From: Paraburkholderia panacisoli
Lineage (GTDB): Bacteria; Pseudomonadota; Gammaproteobacteria; Burkholderiales; Burkholderiaceae
Assembly (NCBI RefSeq): GCF_008369935.1
Contig: NZ_VTUZ01000064.1
Span: forward strand, 1-42,156
DNA length: 42,156 bases
Reading direction: 5' to 3'
Below are positions 14,820 to 23,665 of the stretch, piece after piece; within the stretch, counting starts at the first letter, position 1; every line of letters starts with the position of its first letter. The notes beneath the pieces were generated by a model, which was not told the origin of the DNA, searched no databases, and saw only the letters and a list, made by a program, of their open reading frames with translations. A program made the translations under genes and the position numbers.

Positions 14820-17800
14820 TCACGCTCGAGCATGCTGCCTTTCGCGCGCCGTTTCGCCAGCCAATGCGACAGACGGTCGAACCACAGGTGCACCACCGGC
14901 GTCGTGAAGAGGGTCAGCATTTGCGAAATGATCAGGCCGCCGACAATCGCGATGCCCAGCGGGACACGCAGTTCCGCGCCCGCGCCATGACCGAGCGCGA
15001 GCGGTAGCGCGCCGAACAGCGCGGCGAGCGTCGTCATCATGATCGGCCGGAAGCGCAGTACGCATGCCTGACGGATCGCCTCGCGCGGCGATAAGCCTTG
15101 CTCACGCTCGGCCACAAGCGCGAAATCGATCATCATGATTGCGTTTTTCTTGACGATGCCTATCAGCAGGATGATGCCGATCATCCCCATGATCGAGAGA
15201 TCCTGGCCGCAGAGCATCAACGCAAGCAATGCCCCCACTCCCGCCGAGGGCAGCGTCGAAATGATGGTGAACGGGTGAATCGCGCTCTCGTACAGGATGC
15301 CGAGAATCAGATACACCACGACGAGCGCCGCCGCGATCAGATACGGTTCGCTCGAAAGCGAGGCCTGAAACGCCTGCGCCGTGCCCTGGAACGACCCCGT
15401 CAAGCTGTCGGGTTTGCCCGCCGCGATTTCGGCCTGGTGAATCGCCGTCACGGCGTTGCCGAGCGATTGCCCCGGTGCCAGGTTGAACGAGATCGTCACA
15501 GCCGGGAACAACCCCTGGTGATTCACCGAAATCGGCGACACGTTGTTTTCCATCTTTGCGAGCGTATTGAGCGGCACCAGTTCATTGGTCAGCGGCGAAC
15601 GCGCGTAGAGGTGCGCGAGCGCGTCGGTGGTCAACTGAAAGCCCGGATCGACTTCCTCGACGACGTGGTACTGATTCAGCTGCGTGAACAGTGTTGCGAT
15701 CTGCCGTTGGCCGAACGCGTCGTAGAGCGTGTCGTCGATGGCTTGCGCGGTAATGCCGAAGCGCGAGGCCGTACTGCGGTCGATCACGAGCGTCGCGCTG
15801 GTAGCGGCCGCTTGCTGGTCGGAGGTGACGTCCGCGAGTTGCGGCAACTTCGACAGCTTGTCGGTCAGCACCCCCGCCCAATGATTCAGTTCGTTGATAT
15901 CCGGGTCTTGCAGCGTGTACTGATACTGCGCGGCGCTGATGCGGCCACCTACCTGAATATCCTGGCGGACCTGCATCGACAATGAAATGCCCATCACCTT
16001 CGCCAACTGCGGCTTGAGGCGATTGAGCACCTGCCCGGCGCTGTCCTTGCGCTGACCGAACGCCTTCAGGTTGATCATCACGCGGCCCTGGCTCACGGTC
16101 GGATTCGCACCCATCCAGTAGTAGACGTTATCGACGGCTGGATCGGCTTCTATGATATTGCCCAGTTGCTGCATTTTCAAAGACATCGCTCGCGGGGAAA
16201 TATCCGGCGCGGCCTGCGCGACACCCATGATCAAACCGGAGTCTTCCTGCGGGAAGAAGCCCTTCGGGATCACAACGAACAGCGCGATCGTCGCGACGAT
16301 CGTCGCAATCGTCACGCCAAGCATCAATTTCGGCCAATTCAACACCCAATCGAGACCGCGCTCGTAACGCCGCTCCACCGCGACGAAGCGTCTTTCGAGC
16401 CAGGCCTCAAGCTTGCGCATGTGCCCTGTGTCATCCGGCTCAGGCAGACGGATCAGCCAGCCGCATAGCATCGGCGTGACGGTCAGCGAGACCAGCGCCG
16501 ACATCAGGATCGCCGCGCTCACCGTCACCGCGAATTCGCGGAACAGGCGTCCGACAATGCCGCCCATCAACAGGATCGGAATGAACACCGCAATCAGCGA
16601 GATCGTCATCGAGACAATGGTGAAGCGCACTTCCATCACGCCGAGCAACGCGGCTTTCATGCGCGGCACGCCTTCCTCGACATGCCGCATCACGTTTTCG
16701 ATCACGACGATCGCATCGTCCACCACGAAACCCACCGCGATGGTCAACCCCATCAGCGACAGATTGTCGAGGCTATAGCCGAGGAGATACATCACGCCAA
16801 ACGTGGCCACCAGCGACAAAGGAATCGTCAGGCTCGGAATGATCGTCGCCCACACGTTGCGCAGAAACGAGAAGATGACCATCACGACTAGCGCGACCGT
16901 CAGCATCAGCGTGAACTGCACGTCGTGCACCGACGCATTGATGGTTTGCGTACGATCGCCCACCACATTCAGATGCGCGGCGGCGGGCAGCGTCGCTTCC
17001 AGCGCAGGCAGCTTCGCCTTGATGTTGGCAATCGTCTGCACGACGTTGTAGCCAGGCTGCTTGTGAATATCGAGGATGATCGCGCGTTCGTGCTGAAGCC
17101 ATGCGGCCTGCTGGTTGTCTTCGGCAGCGTTCAGAACGGTACCGAGATCGGATACGCGAATCGGCGCGCCGTTCTTGTACGCGACCACCAGATCGCGATA
17201 CGCCGAGGCAGTCGTGATCTGGTCGGTCGCGTTGAAAATCACCGAACGATCCGGGCCGTTCAGGCTGCCCTTCGGCGCATTCACCGTCTGCACGCCGACG
17301 ATCGAGCGCACGTCCTCCAGCGTGAGGCCGCGCGCGGTGAGTTTGTCCGGATCGAGTTGGATACGCACGGCAGGCCGCTGCTGGCCGTGGAAATCGACAA
17401 GACCCACGCCGGGCAACTGCGAGATCTGCTGCGCCAGATAGTCTTCGGCGTAGCTGTCGAGCTGCGTGAGCGTGAGCGATGGCGACGTCAGTGCGAGTGA
17501 CAGCAAGGTGAAGTCGGCCGGGTTGACCTTTTCATAGGTCGGCGGGTTCGGTAGATTCTTCGGTAGAGTGCCGCCGGCCGCGTTGATCGCCGTCTGCACA
17601 TCCTGCGCCGCGCCATTGATATCGCGTGACAGATCGAACTGCACGGCGATGTTGGTGGTTCCCAGCGAACTCGACGACGTCATCTGCGTGATGCCCGCAA
17701 TTAACGAGAGTTGTCGCTCGAGTGGCGTCGCTACCGATGTCGCCATGGTCTCGGCACTCGCACCCGGCAACTTCGCCACAACCTGGATGGTAGGGAAATC

Positions 17801-17920
17801 GACTTGCGGCAAGGGCGCGACCGGCAGCATGAAATACGCGACCGCGCCCGCCAGCAGCACCGCGATGGCAAGAAAACTGGTCGCAATGCGCCGCTTGATG
17901 AACAGTTCCATCAGGCTCAT
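14807..17920 (-). CDS. RND multidrug efflux permease (MdtC/MuxC-like)
   Basis: A 1037-residue inner-membrane proton-driven pump of the HAE1 RND family. It starts MSLMELFIKRRIATSFLAIA, then LPVAPLPQVDFPTIQV, with the large periplasmic loops and 12 membrane segments of the family. The proton-relay Asp pair is present in GFVVDDAIVVIENV (about 401-402). The sequence follows the MdtC/MuxC branch in ATPLERQLSLIAGITQMTSS and DINGAAQDVQTAINAAGG. The open frame runs further upstream, but I chose the ATG at 17920 because it overlaps the adaptor stop (ATGA) and begins with the conserved N-terminus. In MdtABC two permeases form the pump; only one is present here. A 39-base palindrome covers the stop. Confidence 0.93.
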   Translation of the reverse strand: MSLMELFIKRRIATSFLAIAVLLAGAVAYFMLPVAPLPQVDFPTIQVVAKLPGASAETMATSVATPLERQLSLIAGITQMTSSSSLGTTNIAVQFDLSRDINGAAQDVQTAINAAGGTLPKNLPNPPTYEKVNPADFTLLSLALTSPSLTLTQLDSYAEDYLAQQISQLPGVGLVDFHGQQRPAVRIQLDPDKLTARGLTLEDVRSIVGVQTVNAPKGSLNGPDRSVIFNATDQITTASAYRDLVVAYKNGAPIRVSDLGTVLNAAEDNQQAAWLQHERAIILDIHKQPGYNVVQTIANIKAKLPALEATLPAAAHLNVVGDRTQTINASVHDVQFTLMLTVALVVMVIFSFLRNVWATIIPSLTIPLSLVATFGVMYLLGYSLDNLSLMGLTIAVGFVVDDAIVVIENVMRHVEEGVPRMKAALLGVMEVRFTIVSMTISLIAVFIPILLMGGIVGRLFREFAVTVSAAILMSALVSLTVTPMLCGWLIRLPEPDDTGHMRKLEAWLERRFVAVERRYERGLDWVLNWPKLMLGVTIATIVATIALFVVIPKGFFPQEDSGLIMGVAQAAPDISPRAMSLKMQQLGNIIEADPAVDNVYYWMGANPTVSQGRVMINLKAFGQRKDSAGQVLNRLKPQLAKVMGISLSMQVRQDIQVGGRISAAQYQYTLQDPDINELNHWAGVLTDKLSKLPQLADVTSDQQAAATSATLVIDRSTASRFGITAQAIDDTLYDAFGQRQIATLFTQLNQYHVVEEVDPGFQLTTDALAHLYARSPLTNELVPLNTLAKMENNVSPISVNHQGLFPAVTISFNLAPGQSLGNAVTAIHQAEIAAGKPDSLTGSFQGTAQAFQASLSSEPYLIAAALVVVYLILGILYESAIHPFTIISTLPSAGVGALLALMLCGQDLSIMGMIGIILLIGIVKKNAIMMIDFALVAEREQGLSPREAIRQACVLRFRPIMMTTLAALFGALPLALGHGAGAELRVPLGIAIVGGLIISQMLTLFTTPVVHLWFDRLSHWLAKRRAKGSMLERESVG

Positions 17921-19128
17921 AACGGATTGTCCTGGTTTGCCTGGCTGCCCGCCGAGTTTGCGTTGGCCGGTGCCTGGGCGACCGTCGGCACCGTGGTCGC
18001 CGCCACGCGCACCCCCGGGTTCAAGCGGCTTTGTCCATCGAACACGACCAGATCCCCTGGTGCGATGCCACCGCGTATCTCCGTCATTCCGTCGACCGTC
18101 ACGCCGGTTTGCACCGCACGGATCTGCGCCGTGCCATTCATGGCGATCACATATAACTGCGTGCCGTTCTGCGTGTTCACGACCGCGCGGCTCGGCACGG
18201 CGAGCCGTTGCGTATCGGTGCGCAACAACACGCGTGCATTCACAAGCTCGCCCGGCCACAGCTTGCGGTCCTTGTTGGTGAACGAGGCCTTGAGTTTGAT
18301 CTGACCGGTGGTGGGATCGACCGTACTATCGATGAACGCAAGCGTGCCGTCGGCGAGCGCTGTACTGCCGGAACGCGTGGTGACGTTCACCGCCAAAGGC
18401 GCAGCCGCCTGATTCGTGAGCAAATCGGGGAGCACGTCTTGCGGCACGGAGAACAGCACGGTGATCGGCTCCATCTGCGTGACGGTGACGATGCCGGTCG
18501 CGTCGGTAGGATGCACGATCGCGCCGATGTCGGCCTCGCGCGCGCCCACACGGCCGGTGAACGGTGCGAAGAGCGTGGTGAAGCTCAATTGCAGGCGATC
18601 GCTCTGCACCAGCGCTGCGTCGGCCGCGACAGTGGCGGCGAGCGCTTCGACCTGCGCCTTCGCGGTATCCACGGCCTGGGTGGTCGCCGCGCCAATGCCG
18701 ACCAGTTTCGAGTAACGCGTGAGATCGAGCCTCGCGTTATCAAGAGAGGCCTGGTCCTTGCGTTGCGCCGCTTCCGCTTGATGCAATTGCGCGGTGAGGG
18801 GGCCCTGGTCGAGTTGGGCGAGCAGCTGGCCTGCCTTCACATCCTGCCCTTCCGTGAAGGCGACGCGCTGTAACTGGCCATCCACACGCACCTTGACGTC
18901 CACGGTATTGAGCGCCTGCACCGTACCCACTGCGGACACGCGAATTGGAAAGTCGCTGTTCACTGGATGGCCGGCGTTGACCGGCACCGCGGCCGCCGGC
19001 TTCACGGCTGGATGCCGTGGCCATAGCCACGCGACAAGAATCACGACAAGAAGTACAAACGCCACCACGAGCGGCGCGCGACGGCGCGCGCCGGGCGCCT
19101 CATGGTTCGGAAGGTCGGCAGGTTTCAT
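17917..19128 (-). CDS. RND periplasmic adaptor subunit (MdtA-like)
   Basis: A 403-residue membrane-fusion protein linking permease and outer-membrane channel. It has an N-terminal membrane anchor (LVVAFVLLVVILVAWLW), a lipoyl-like half (SAVGTVQALNTVDVKVRVDG; FTEGQDVKAGQLLAQLD), a coiled-coil hairpin (about 115-170) and beta-barrel parts (LFAPFTGRVGAREADIGAIV). The C-terminal tail is low complexity (APANANSAGSQANQDN). It overlaps the upstream channel gene by four bases and the permease by four, so the three are translated together. Residues match the MdtA/MexA class. Intact and of normal length. Confidence 0.92.
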   Translation of the reverse strand: MKPADLPNHEAPGARRRAPLVVAFVLLVVILVAWLWPRHPAVKPAAAVPVNAGHPVNSDFPIRVSAVGTVQALNTVDVKVRVDGQLQRVAFTEGQDVKAGQLLAQLDQGPLTAQLHQAEAAQRKDQASLDNARLDLTRYSKLVGIGAATTQAVDTAKAQVEALAATVAADAALVQSDRLQLSFTTLFAPFTGRVGAREADIGAIVHPTDATGIVTVTQMEPITVLFSVPQDVLPDLLTNQAAAPLAVNVTTRSGSTALADGTLAFIDSTVDPTTGQIKLKASFTNKDRKLWPGELVNARVLLRTDTQRLAVPSRAVVNTQNGTQLYVIAMNGTAQIRAVQTGVTVDGMTEIRGGIAPGDLVVFDGQSRLNPGVRVAATTVPTVAQAPANANSAGSQANQDNPL

Positions 19129-20606
19129 GAACGGGAAGGCGTAGAAGTGGAAGCGGTGCCGCTATCGGTCACGCCGAAGCCGCCGCCGAACGCGCGAAAC
19201 AGGCTCACCGAAGCTTGCAGGCGCGCGAGCCGCGCCTGCACCAGCGTGTCTTCGGCTTGATAGAGCGTGCGTTGGGCGTCGAGTACGGTCAGAAAGTCGA
19301 CGGTGCCGAGCTTGTATTGGGCCTGCGCGAGCGTGGCAGCTTTGCGGGCGGCGTCGGCGGCAGTCTGGTCGGCGGCTTCCGCGAGTTGCTGCTGTTGCGC
19401 CGCCGAGAGCGAATCCTCGACGTCCTGCAGCGCAGTCACGACGGCCTGTCGGTAATCGGCGACACCTTTTGCTTCGGCGGCCTGGCTTGCGTGCAACTGA
19501 CCACGCAGCGCGCCGCCGTCGAACAGCGGCGCGGCCAGCGACGTGGCGAGGCTGGCAAACGGACTCGACAGGAAATGCGAAAGCGACTTGCTGCTGAGCC
19601 CGCCGTCGGCGGTCAGCACGATGTTCGGCAGGAAGGCCGCGCGCGCCGCGCCAACGCTCTCATTGGCCGACTGCAGCTGTGCTTCCTTCGAGCGGATATC
19701 GGGGCGCGTCTCCAACAGGCTGGCCGGCAGATTCGGACCCGGTTGCGGAATGGCGATGCCGGCGAGCGCGGTGTCGTTGACCGTGAACTGCTCGGGCGCG
19801 GCGCCCACCAGCACGGCGAGCGCATGGATGTTGGTGTCCAGTTGTTGCTGCAACGCCGGCACCGCCGCCTGGAAGGTGGCGAGCGCATTGCGCTGCTGCT
19901 GGACCTGCAGCTCGGTCGCGACGCCCGCCTCCTGCTGCGCGAGCAACAATTGCAGAATGCGCGCGGCATCGTCGGAAATGGACCGTGCGATCGCCAGACG
20001 GCGGCGCAGGCTCTGCACCTGGAAATACGTGTCCGCCACCGATGCGGTCAGCGTCAACGCCACCGTATCGCGATCGAACTCGGACGCGCGCGCGAGCAGG
20101 TCGGCCGCGCTGGCGTTGGCGGCGTTGAAGCCCCAGAAGTCGATCTCGTAACTGGCTTCGGCGAACAGGCTCTGGGTCTTGGTGGTCGAACCACGCCCCT
20201 GGTGACTGCGGTCGAAGGTCGCGTCGAGCAACAGCGACGGATACTGCGGCGCGCCGGCCTTCTCGGCGTTGCCGCGCGCCTGTTCGACGCTCGCAATCGC
20301 CGACGCCAGCGTAAAGTTGTTGTGCAGACTGCGATCGACCAGCGCATCCAGCGCGGGGTCGTGATATTCGCGCCACCAGCCGCTCCTGATGGGGACCGTA
20401 TCGGCGAGCGACGCGCCCGCCGCGCCGTCGAAGCCTGCCGCAAGCGGCGCACTCGGCCGTTGATAGGCCGGCACGAGCGAGCAGCCGGCCAGCATCGCGA
20501 CGCCAAGCGCGGACAGCGCGGCGCACACGGCAGCGCGCATCGCCGGATAGCGCGCCCGAGGACTGACGACACGCGCGAGCGGCGCCGGATGGGACAGCCC
20601 TGACAT
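19125..20606 (-). CDS. Outer-membrane efflux lipoprotein (NodT/OprM family)
   Basis: The TolC-like outer-membrane channel of the same efflux system, first gene of the operon. The lipobox LAGCS after a hydrophobic AAVCAALSALGVAM indicates a lipid-anchored channel. Two OEP repeats follow (GWWREYHDPALDALVDRSLH at the start; later RPDIRSKEAQLQSANESVGA and DVEDSLSAAQQQQLAEAADQ). I prefer the ATG at 20606, with GGAG about 12 bases upstream. An ATG at 20627 in the same frame would add seven residues, and one at 20540 would still keep the signal peptide. It overlaps the adaptor start. The family usually accepts several RND partners. Confidence 0.9.
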   Translation of the reverse strand: MSGLSHPAPLARVVSPRARYPAMRAAVCAALSALGVAMLAGCSLVPAYQRPSAPLAAGFDGAAGASLADTVPIRSGWWREYHDPALDALVDRSLHNNFTLASAIASVEQARGNAEKAGAPQYPSLLLDATFDRSHQGRGSTTKTQSLFAEASYEIDFWGFNAANASAADLLARASEFDRDTVALTLTASVADTYFQVQSLRRRLAIARSISDDAARILQLLLAQQEAGVATELQVQQQRNALATFQAAVPALQQQLDTNIHALAVLVGAAPEQFTVNDTALAGIAIPQPGPNLPASLLETRPDIRSKEAQLQSANESVGAARAAFLPNIVLTADGGLSSKSLSHFLSSPFASLATSLAAPLFDGGALRGQLHASQAAEAKGVADYRQAVVTALQDVEDSLSAAQQQQLAEAADQTAADAARKAATLAQAQYKLGTVDFLTVLDAQRTLYQAEDTLVQARLARLQASVSLFRAFGGGFGVTDSGTASTSTPSRS

Positions 20607-20685
20607 TGGAGAACGCTCCGGCAACATGGGAATGTCGGCAGATTAGTCAGCGGGTCCTGTCGGCGCTTTCGCCCAATGATGAAAA

Positions 20686-20695
20686 AATTTTAATG
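20686..20695 (-). promoter_or_regulatory. CATTAAAATT motif upstream of the efflux operon
   Basis: The minus strand reads CATTAAAATT at 20695-20686, 60-90 bases before the first efflux gene. The same 10-mer lies on the plus strand at 21461-21470, within the large palindrome between the two regulator genes. This suggests a shared binding site. Confidence 0.4.
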
Positions 20696-20757
20696 CGCCG
20701 CAAAGCGCCGTCGCAGCGCGCGTCCACGAGGCCGTCCATGCCGCGGCAAAGCGCCTG

Positions 20758-21435
20758 CTAAGGTTGCGGGTTCAGCACATAACCCGCCCCCACTACGGTA
20801 TGAATCAGCGCCACCGGAAAATCGCAGTCCACTTTCCCCCGCAGCCGATGCATGTGCATATCGATGATATTGCCGCGCGGTTCGAAATCGTAATTCCATG
20901 CCGCCTCGAGCAGCATGCTGCGCGTCACGACCTGGCCTTCGCGACGCGCGAGGCATTCGAGCAACAGAAACTCGCGATGCTGCAGGCGCAGATCACGGCC
21001 GCCACGCGTTGCGGTTCGCGCCCGGTTATCGAGCACCAGATCCGCGCATTCGAGCCGCTCGCTCATTCGGCTGCGATCCGCGCGCCGCGCGAGCGCCTCG
21101 ATTCTCGCCAGCACTTCGACGAAGGCATACGGCTTCACGAGGTAATCGTCGCAACCGGCGCGGATGCCCTCCACGCGTTCGTTCAGCCCGCCAACCGCTG
21201 ACAGCATCAGCACCGGTGTGGTATCCCCGCCGGCGCGCAATTGCCGCACGAGAGCGATGCCGTCGAGCGCAGGCAGGAGCCGGTCGGTCACAATCACGTC
21301 GTAAATGCCCTCGCGCGCGTAGGCGAGCCCGGTCGCACCATCGGCGACGGTGTCGACAATGAGACCGCTTTCGCTCAAGCCACGCGCCAGAAACTGGCTG
21401 GCGCGCATATCGTCTTCGACCAGCAGGATTCGCAT
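20758..21435 (-). CDS. OmpR/PhoB-family response regulator
   Basis: A 225-residue two-component response regulator. The receiver domain (residues 1-115) has the acidic pair Asp-8/Asp-9, phospho-acceptor Asp-51 (IVTDRLLP), the Ser of LMLSAVGG and Lys of YLVKPYAFVEVLARIEAL. The C-terminal winged-helix DNA-binding domain covers about 125-222 (LQHREFLLLECLARREGQVV, then MHMHRLRGKVD). It is intact. It lies upstream of and in the same direction as the efflux operon (130 bases apart), so it may regulate it or be transcribed with it. No kinase is next to it on this strand; it may use the kinase encoded on the other side, or another. Confidence 0.92.
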   Translation of the reverse strand: MRILLVEDDMRASQFLARGLSESGLIVDTVADGATGLAYAREGIYDVIVTDRLLPALDGIALVRQLRAGGDTTPVLMLSAVGGLNERVEGIRAGCDDYLVKPYAFVEVLARIEALARRADRSRMSERLECADLVLDNRARTATRGGRDLRLQHREFLLLECLARREGQVVTRSMLLEAAWNYDFEPRGNIIDMHMHRLRGKVDCDFPVALIHTVVGAGYVLNPQP

Positions 21436-21456
21436 ACGCTAAACAGGTTGATGAGG

Positions 21457-21482
21457 CCAACATTAAAATTATTTAATGTTGG
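21457..21482. promoter_or_regulatory. 26-base palindrome between the two response regulator genes
   Basis: CCAACATTAAA (21457-21467) and TTTAATGTTGG (21472-21482) are perfect inverted repeats with a 4-base ATTA spacer. The site is 22 bases before the minus-strand regulator start and about 115 before the plus-strand regulator. It is AT-rich in a GC-rich region. An operator for one of the two regulators, controlling both directions, is the natural reading. Confidence 0.55.
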
Positions 21483-21595
21483 CGCGAAATGCCTGTGCAA
21501 CTTCGCACGGCATACTTCGGGACATTGTGGATACGAGCGTAGTGTACGCGGCCGCCTCGCTTAGGTTCGCCGCGCGCTCACTTCTGGATAAACGC

Positions 21596-22279
21596 ATGTC
21601 GAACGTACTGGTCGTCGAAGACGACGAGCAAACCCTCGCGGAGATCGTCGAAGCGCTGACCGATCACGGCTGCAAGGTGCAGACCGCGCGCACGGGCCGC
21701 GACGGTTTGATGCTCGCGGTCGCCAACAGTTATGACGCCATCGTGCTCGATCGCATGTTGCCGGGCGGACTCGAAGGGCTCGGCATGCTGGCGGCGTTGC
21801 GCAGCGCCGGCGTGCTCACGCCGGTGTTGATTCTGAGCGCGCTCTCCGCGGTCGACGAACGTGTGCGCGGTCTGCGCGCCGGCGGCGACGATTATCTGAC
21901 CAAGCCGTTCGAGTTCATCGAACTGACCGCCCGGCTCGACGCGCTGATGCGCCGGCGCGAAGCGGCGCCCGGCGTGCAGGAGTATCAGGTCGGCCCGCTG
22001 CGTCTTGACCCGCTCAAGCGCGAAGTGAGCTTCGCCGGCCGCCCGGTGCCGCTCTTGCCACGCGAATACCGGCTGCTCGAATACCTGATGCAGCATGCGG
22101 GCCAGGTGGTGAGCCGCACCATGCTGTTCGAGGCGGTATGGGACTACCGGCTGGACGAGCGGACCAATGTGATCGACGTGCACATCAGCCGTCTGAGAAA
22201 GAAGCTCGACCCGGACGGGACGGCTCCGATGATCGATACCGTGCGCGGTTCGGGATACATGCTCCATGCGCCTGACTGA
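21596..22279 (+). CDS. OmpR/PhoB-family response regulator paired with a kinase
   Basis: A 227-residue regulator beginning SNVLVVEDDEQTLAEIVEAL. The phospho-acceptor is Asp-52 (IVLDRMLPGG). Also present are the Ser of LILSALSAV and the Lys of DYLTKPFEFIELTARLDAL. The winged-helix domain ends VIDVHISRLRKKLDPDGT. The ATG at 21596 begins the conserved receiver, and upstream extensions in frame look non-coding. Its last 14 bases overlap the kinase gene, so it is the cognate partner of that kinase. It probably controls the divergent efflux operon, its own operon, or both. Confidence 0.93.
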   Translation: MSNVLVVEDDEQTLAEIVEALTDHGCKVQTARTGRDGLMLAVANSYDAIVLDRMLPGGLEGLGMLAALRSAGVLTPVLILSALSAVDERVRGLRAGGDDYLTKPFEFIELTARLDALMRRREAAPGVQEYQVGPLRLDPLKREVSFAGRPVPLLPREYRLLEYLMQHAGQVVSRTMLFEAVWDYRLDERTNVIDVHISRLRKKLDPDGTAPMIDTVRGSGYMLHAPD

Positions 22280-23621
22280 CCTGCACCGTACCACCGGTTT
22301 TCGCCTCGCCACGCTGTTCCTGATGCTGTTCGGCGTGATCGCGATACTGCTATTCGGCTACCTGTACCGCGAGATCACCGGCTTCGAACAGGAGCGCATC
22401 GACGACTGGCTGATTCGCGAGCACGCCCAGTTGCAACGCGAAGAACCCGACGAACTGGTCGCGCGATTCGAACATCAACACCAGTTCGATCCGCGCCACC
22501 AGCGCCCGTTCGGCCTGTTCGACGCGAACGGCAAACATCTTGCTGGCGGCTACGCGGGCGATCAGCCGGCTATCCCGGTCTTCGACCAACCGTTTTCCAT
22601 GCGGCTCGCGAAGCTGCCCGGCCACCCGCCCGGCCGATGCATCGCCGCGCGCGTGCCGGATAGCCGCATCGCATTGCAATGCCAGAACACCCGCGAGCTC
22701 GACCACTTCGACGAAGAACTGCTGCACGCGCTGCTTTCCACCGCCATGATCACGCTCGTGATCGGCCTGGTCGGGGCGAGCCTGATCGGCATATCGGCCA
22801 TGCGGCGGCTGGATGCGGTGACCGCCTCGATCGAGGAAATCGTCGCGGGCAATCTCAGCAGGCGTTTGCCGGTGCATTCGAAACGCGACGACGTGGATCG
22901 CCTCGTCGGCGTCGTGAACGGCATGCTCGACGAAATCGAGCGGCTCATGAACGAGGTCAAGGGCGTATGCGATGCCATTGCCCACGATCTGCGCACGCCG
23001 CTCACCCGCATGCTCGGCGGGCTCGAACGTGTGCAGCGCCGCGCCAAAACCGAAGCGGAGTATCGGGCGGCAATTGATGAAACCATTCTTGAGACCAACG
23101 GGCTGCTGCGCACCTTCAACGCGCTGCTGCGCATTTCGGAGATCGAAAGCGGCGTGCGCCGCGCGGGATTCACAACGGTCGATCTGGCCGCCGTCGCCGA
23201 TGACGTGTTCGAGTTCTACGATCCGACTGCCGAAGACAAGCAGATCGCCTTCGAACTGCAGCGAACGGTATCGGGGCCGCTCGAGATCCAGGGCGATCCG
23301 AATCTGCTATTCGAGGCACTGGCGAATCTGGTGGAAAACGCCATCAAGTTCGCACCGCACGGCGGCCATGTGCGGATCGCAGTGTTCCGCGACAAGACCG
23401 GCGCGGGCATCGCCGTTTCGGACGACGGGCCAGGCATCGCGCCCGCCGAACAGCAGGCCGTGCTACGGCGCTTTTATCGCGGCGAGTCAAGCCGTCACAC
23501 GCCCGGCAGCGGGCTCGGTCTGAGCCTTGTGCTGGCGGTGGCCGGCATGCACGGCATGTCGATCCGTTTCAACGACGCGACGCCCGGCTGCGAAGTTGTA
23601 CTGTGCAAACCCAATGAATAG
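22266..23621 (+). CDS. Sensor histidine kinase
   Basis: A 451-residue membrane sensor kinase. A first membrane segment (LATLFLMLFGVIAILLFGYL, about 14-33) is followed by a periplasmic sensor region of about 120 residues and a second membrane segment (LLSTAMITLVIGLVGASLIG). A HAMP linker follows, then the DHp domain with phospho-accepting His-240 (CDAIAHDLRTPLTRML) and the ATPase domain with N box (NLVENAIKFAPHGG), G1 (VSDDGPGIAP) and G2 (GSGLGLSLV). All catalytic motifs are intact. It overlaps the regulator gene by 14 bases. Signals sensed by relatives are often cell-envelope stress, metals or drugs; this is not seen in the sequence. Confidence 0.93.
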   Translation: MRLTDLHRTTGFRLATLFLMLFGVIAILLFGYLYREITGFEQERIDDWLIREHAQLQREEPDELVARFEHQHQFDPRHQRPFGLFDANGKHLAGGYAGDQPAIPVFDQPFSMRLAKLPGHPPGRCIAARVPDSRIALQCQNTRELDHFDEELLHALLSTAMITLVIGLVGASLIGISAMRRLDAVTASIEEIVAGNLSRRLPVHSKRDDVDRLVGVVNGMLDEIERLMNEVKGVCDAIAHDLRTPLTRMLGGLERVQRRAKTEAEYRAAIDETILETNGLLRTFNALLRISEIESGVRRAGFTTVDLAAVADDVFEFYDPTAEDKQIAFELQRTVSGPLEIQGDPNLLFEALANLVENAIKFAPHGGHVRIAVFRDKTGAGIAVSDDGPGIAPAEQQAVLRRFYRGESSRHTPGSGLGLSLVLAVAGMHGMSIRFNDATPGCEVVLCKPNE

Positions 23622-23650
23622 CGCCGCGTGCATGCCCGATGCACACGGCG
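23622..23650 (+). terminator. Hairpin after the kinase gene
   Basis: CGCCGCGTGCAT (23622-23633) and ATGCACACGGCG (23639-23650) pair at 11 of 12 positions with a 5-base loop, directly after the stop. There is no T-tract. A likely end of the regulator-kinase message. Confidence 0.45.
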
Positions 23651-23665
23651 TCGTGACCGTCAAGC

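Noticed and set aside
17920..18259. N-terminal extension of the RND permease to 18259
   Set aside because: The extra 113 residues are antisense-like and overlap the adaptor gene; the conserved start MSLMELF with an ATGA overlap is at 17920.
19215..20603. A 462-codon plus-strand frame opposite the outer-membrane channel gene
   Set aside because: Arg-rich antisense of a gene with a lipobox and clear OEP repeats.
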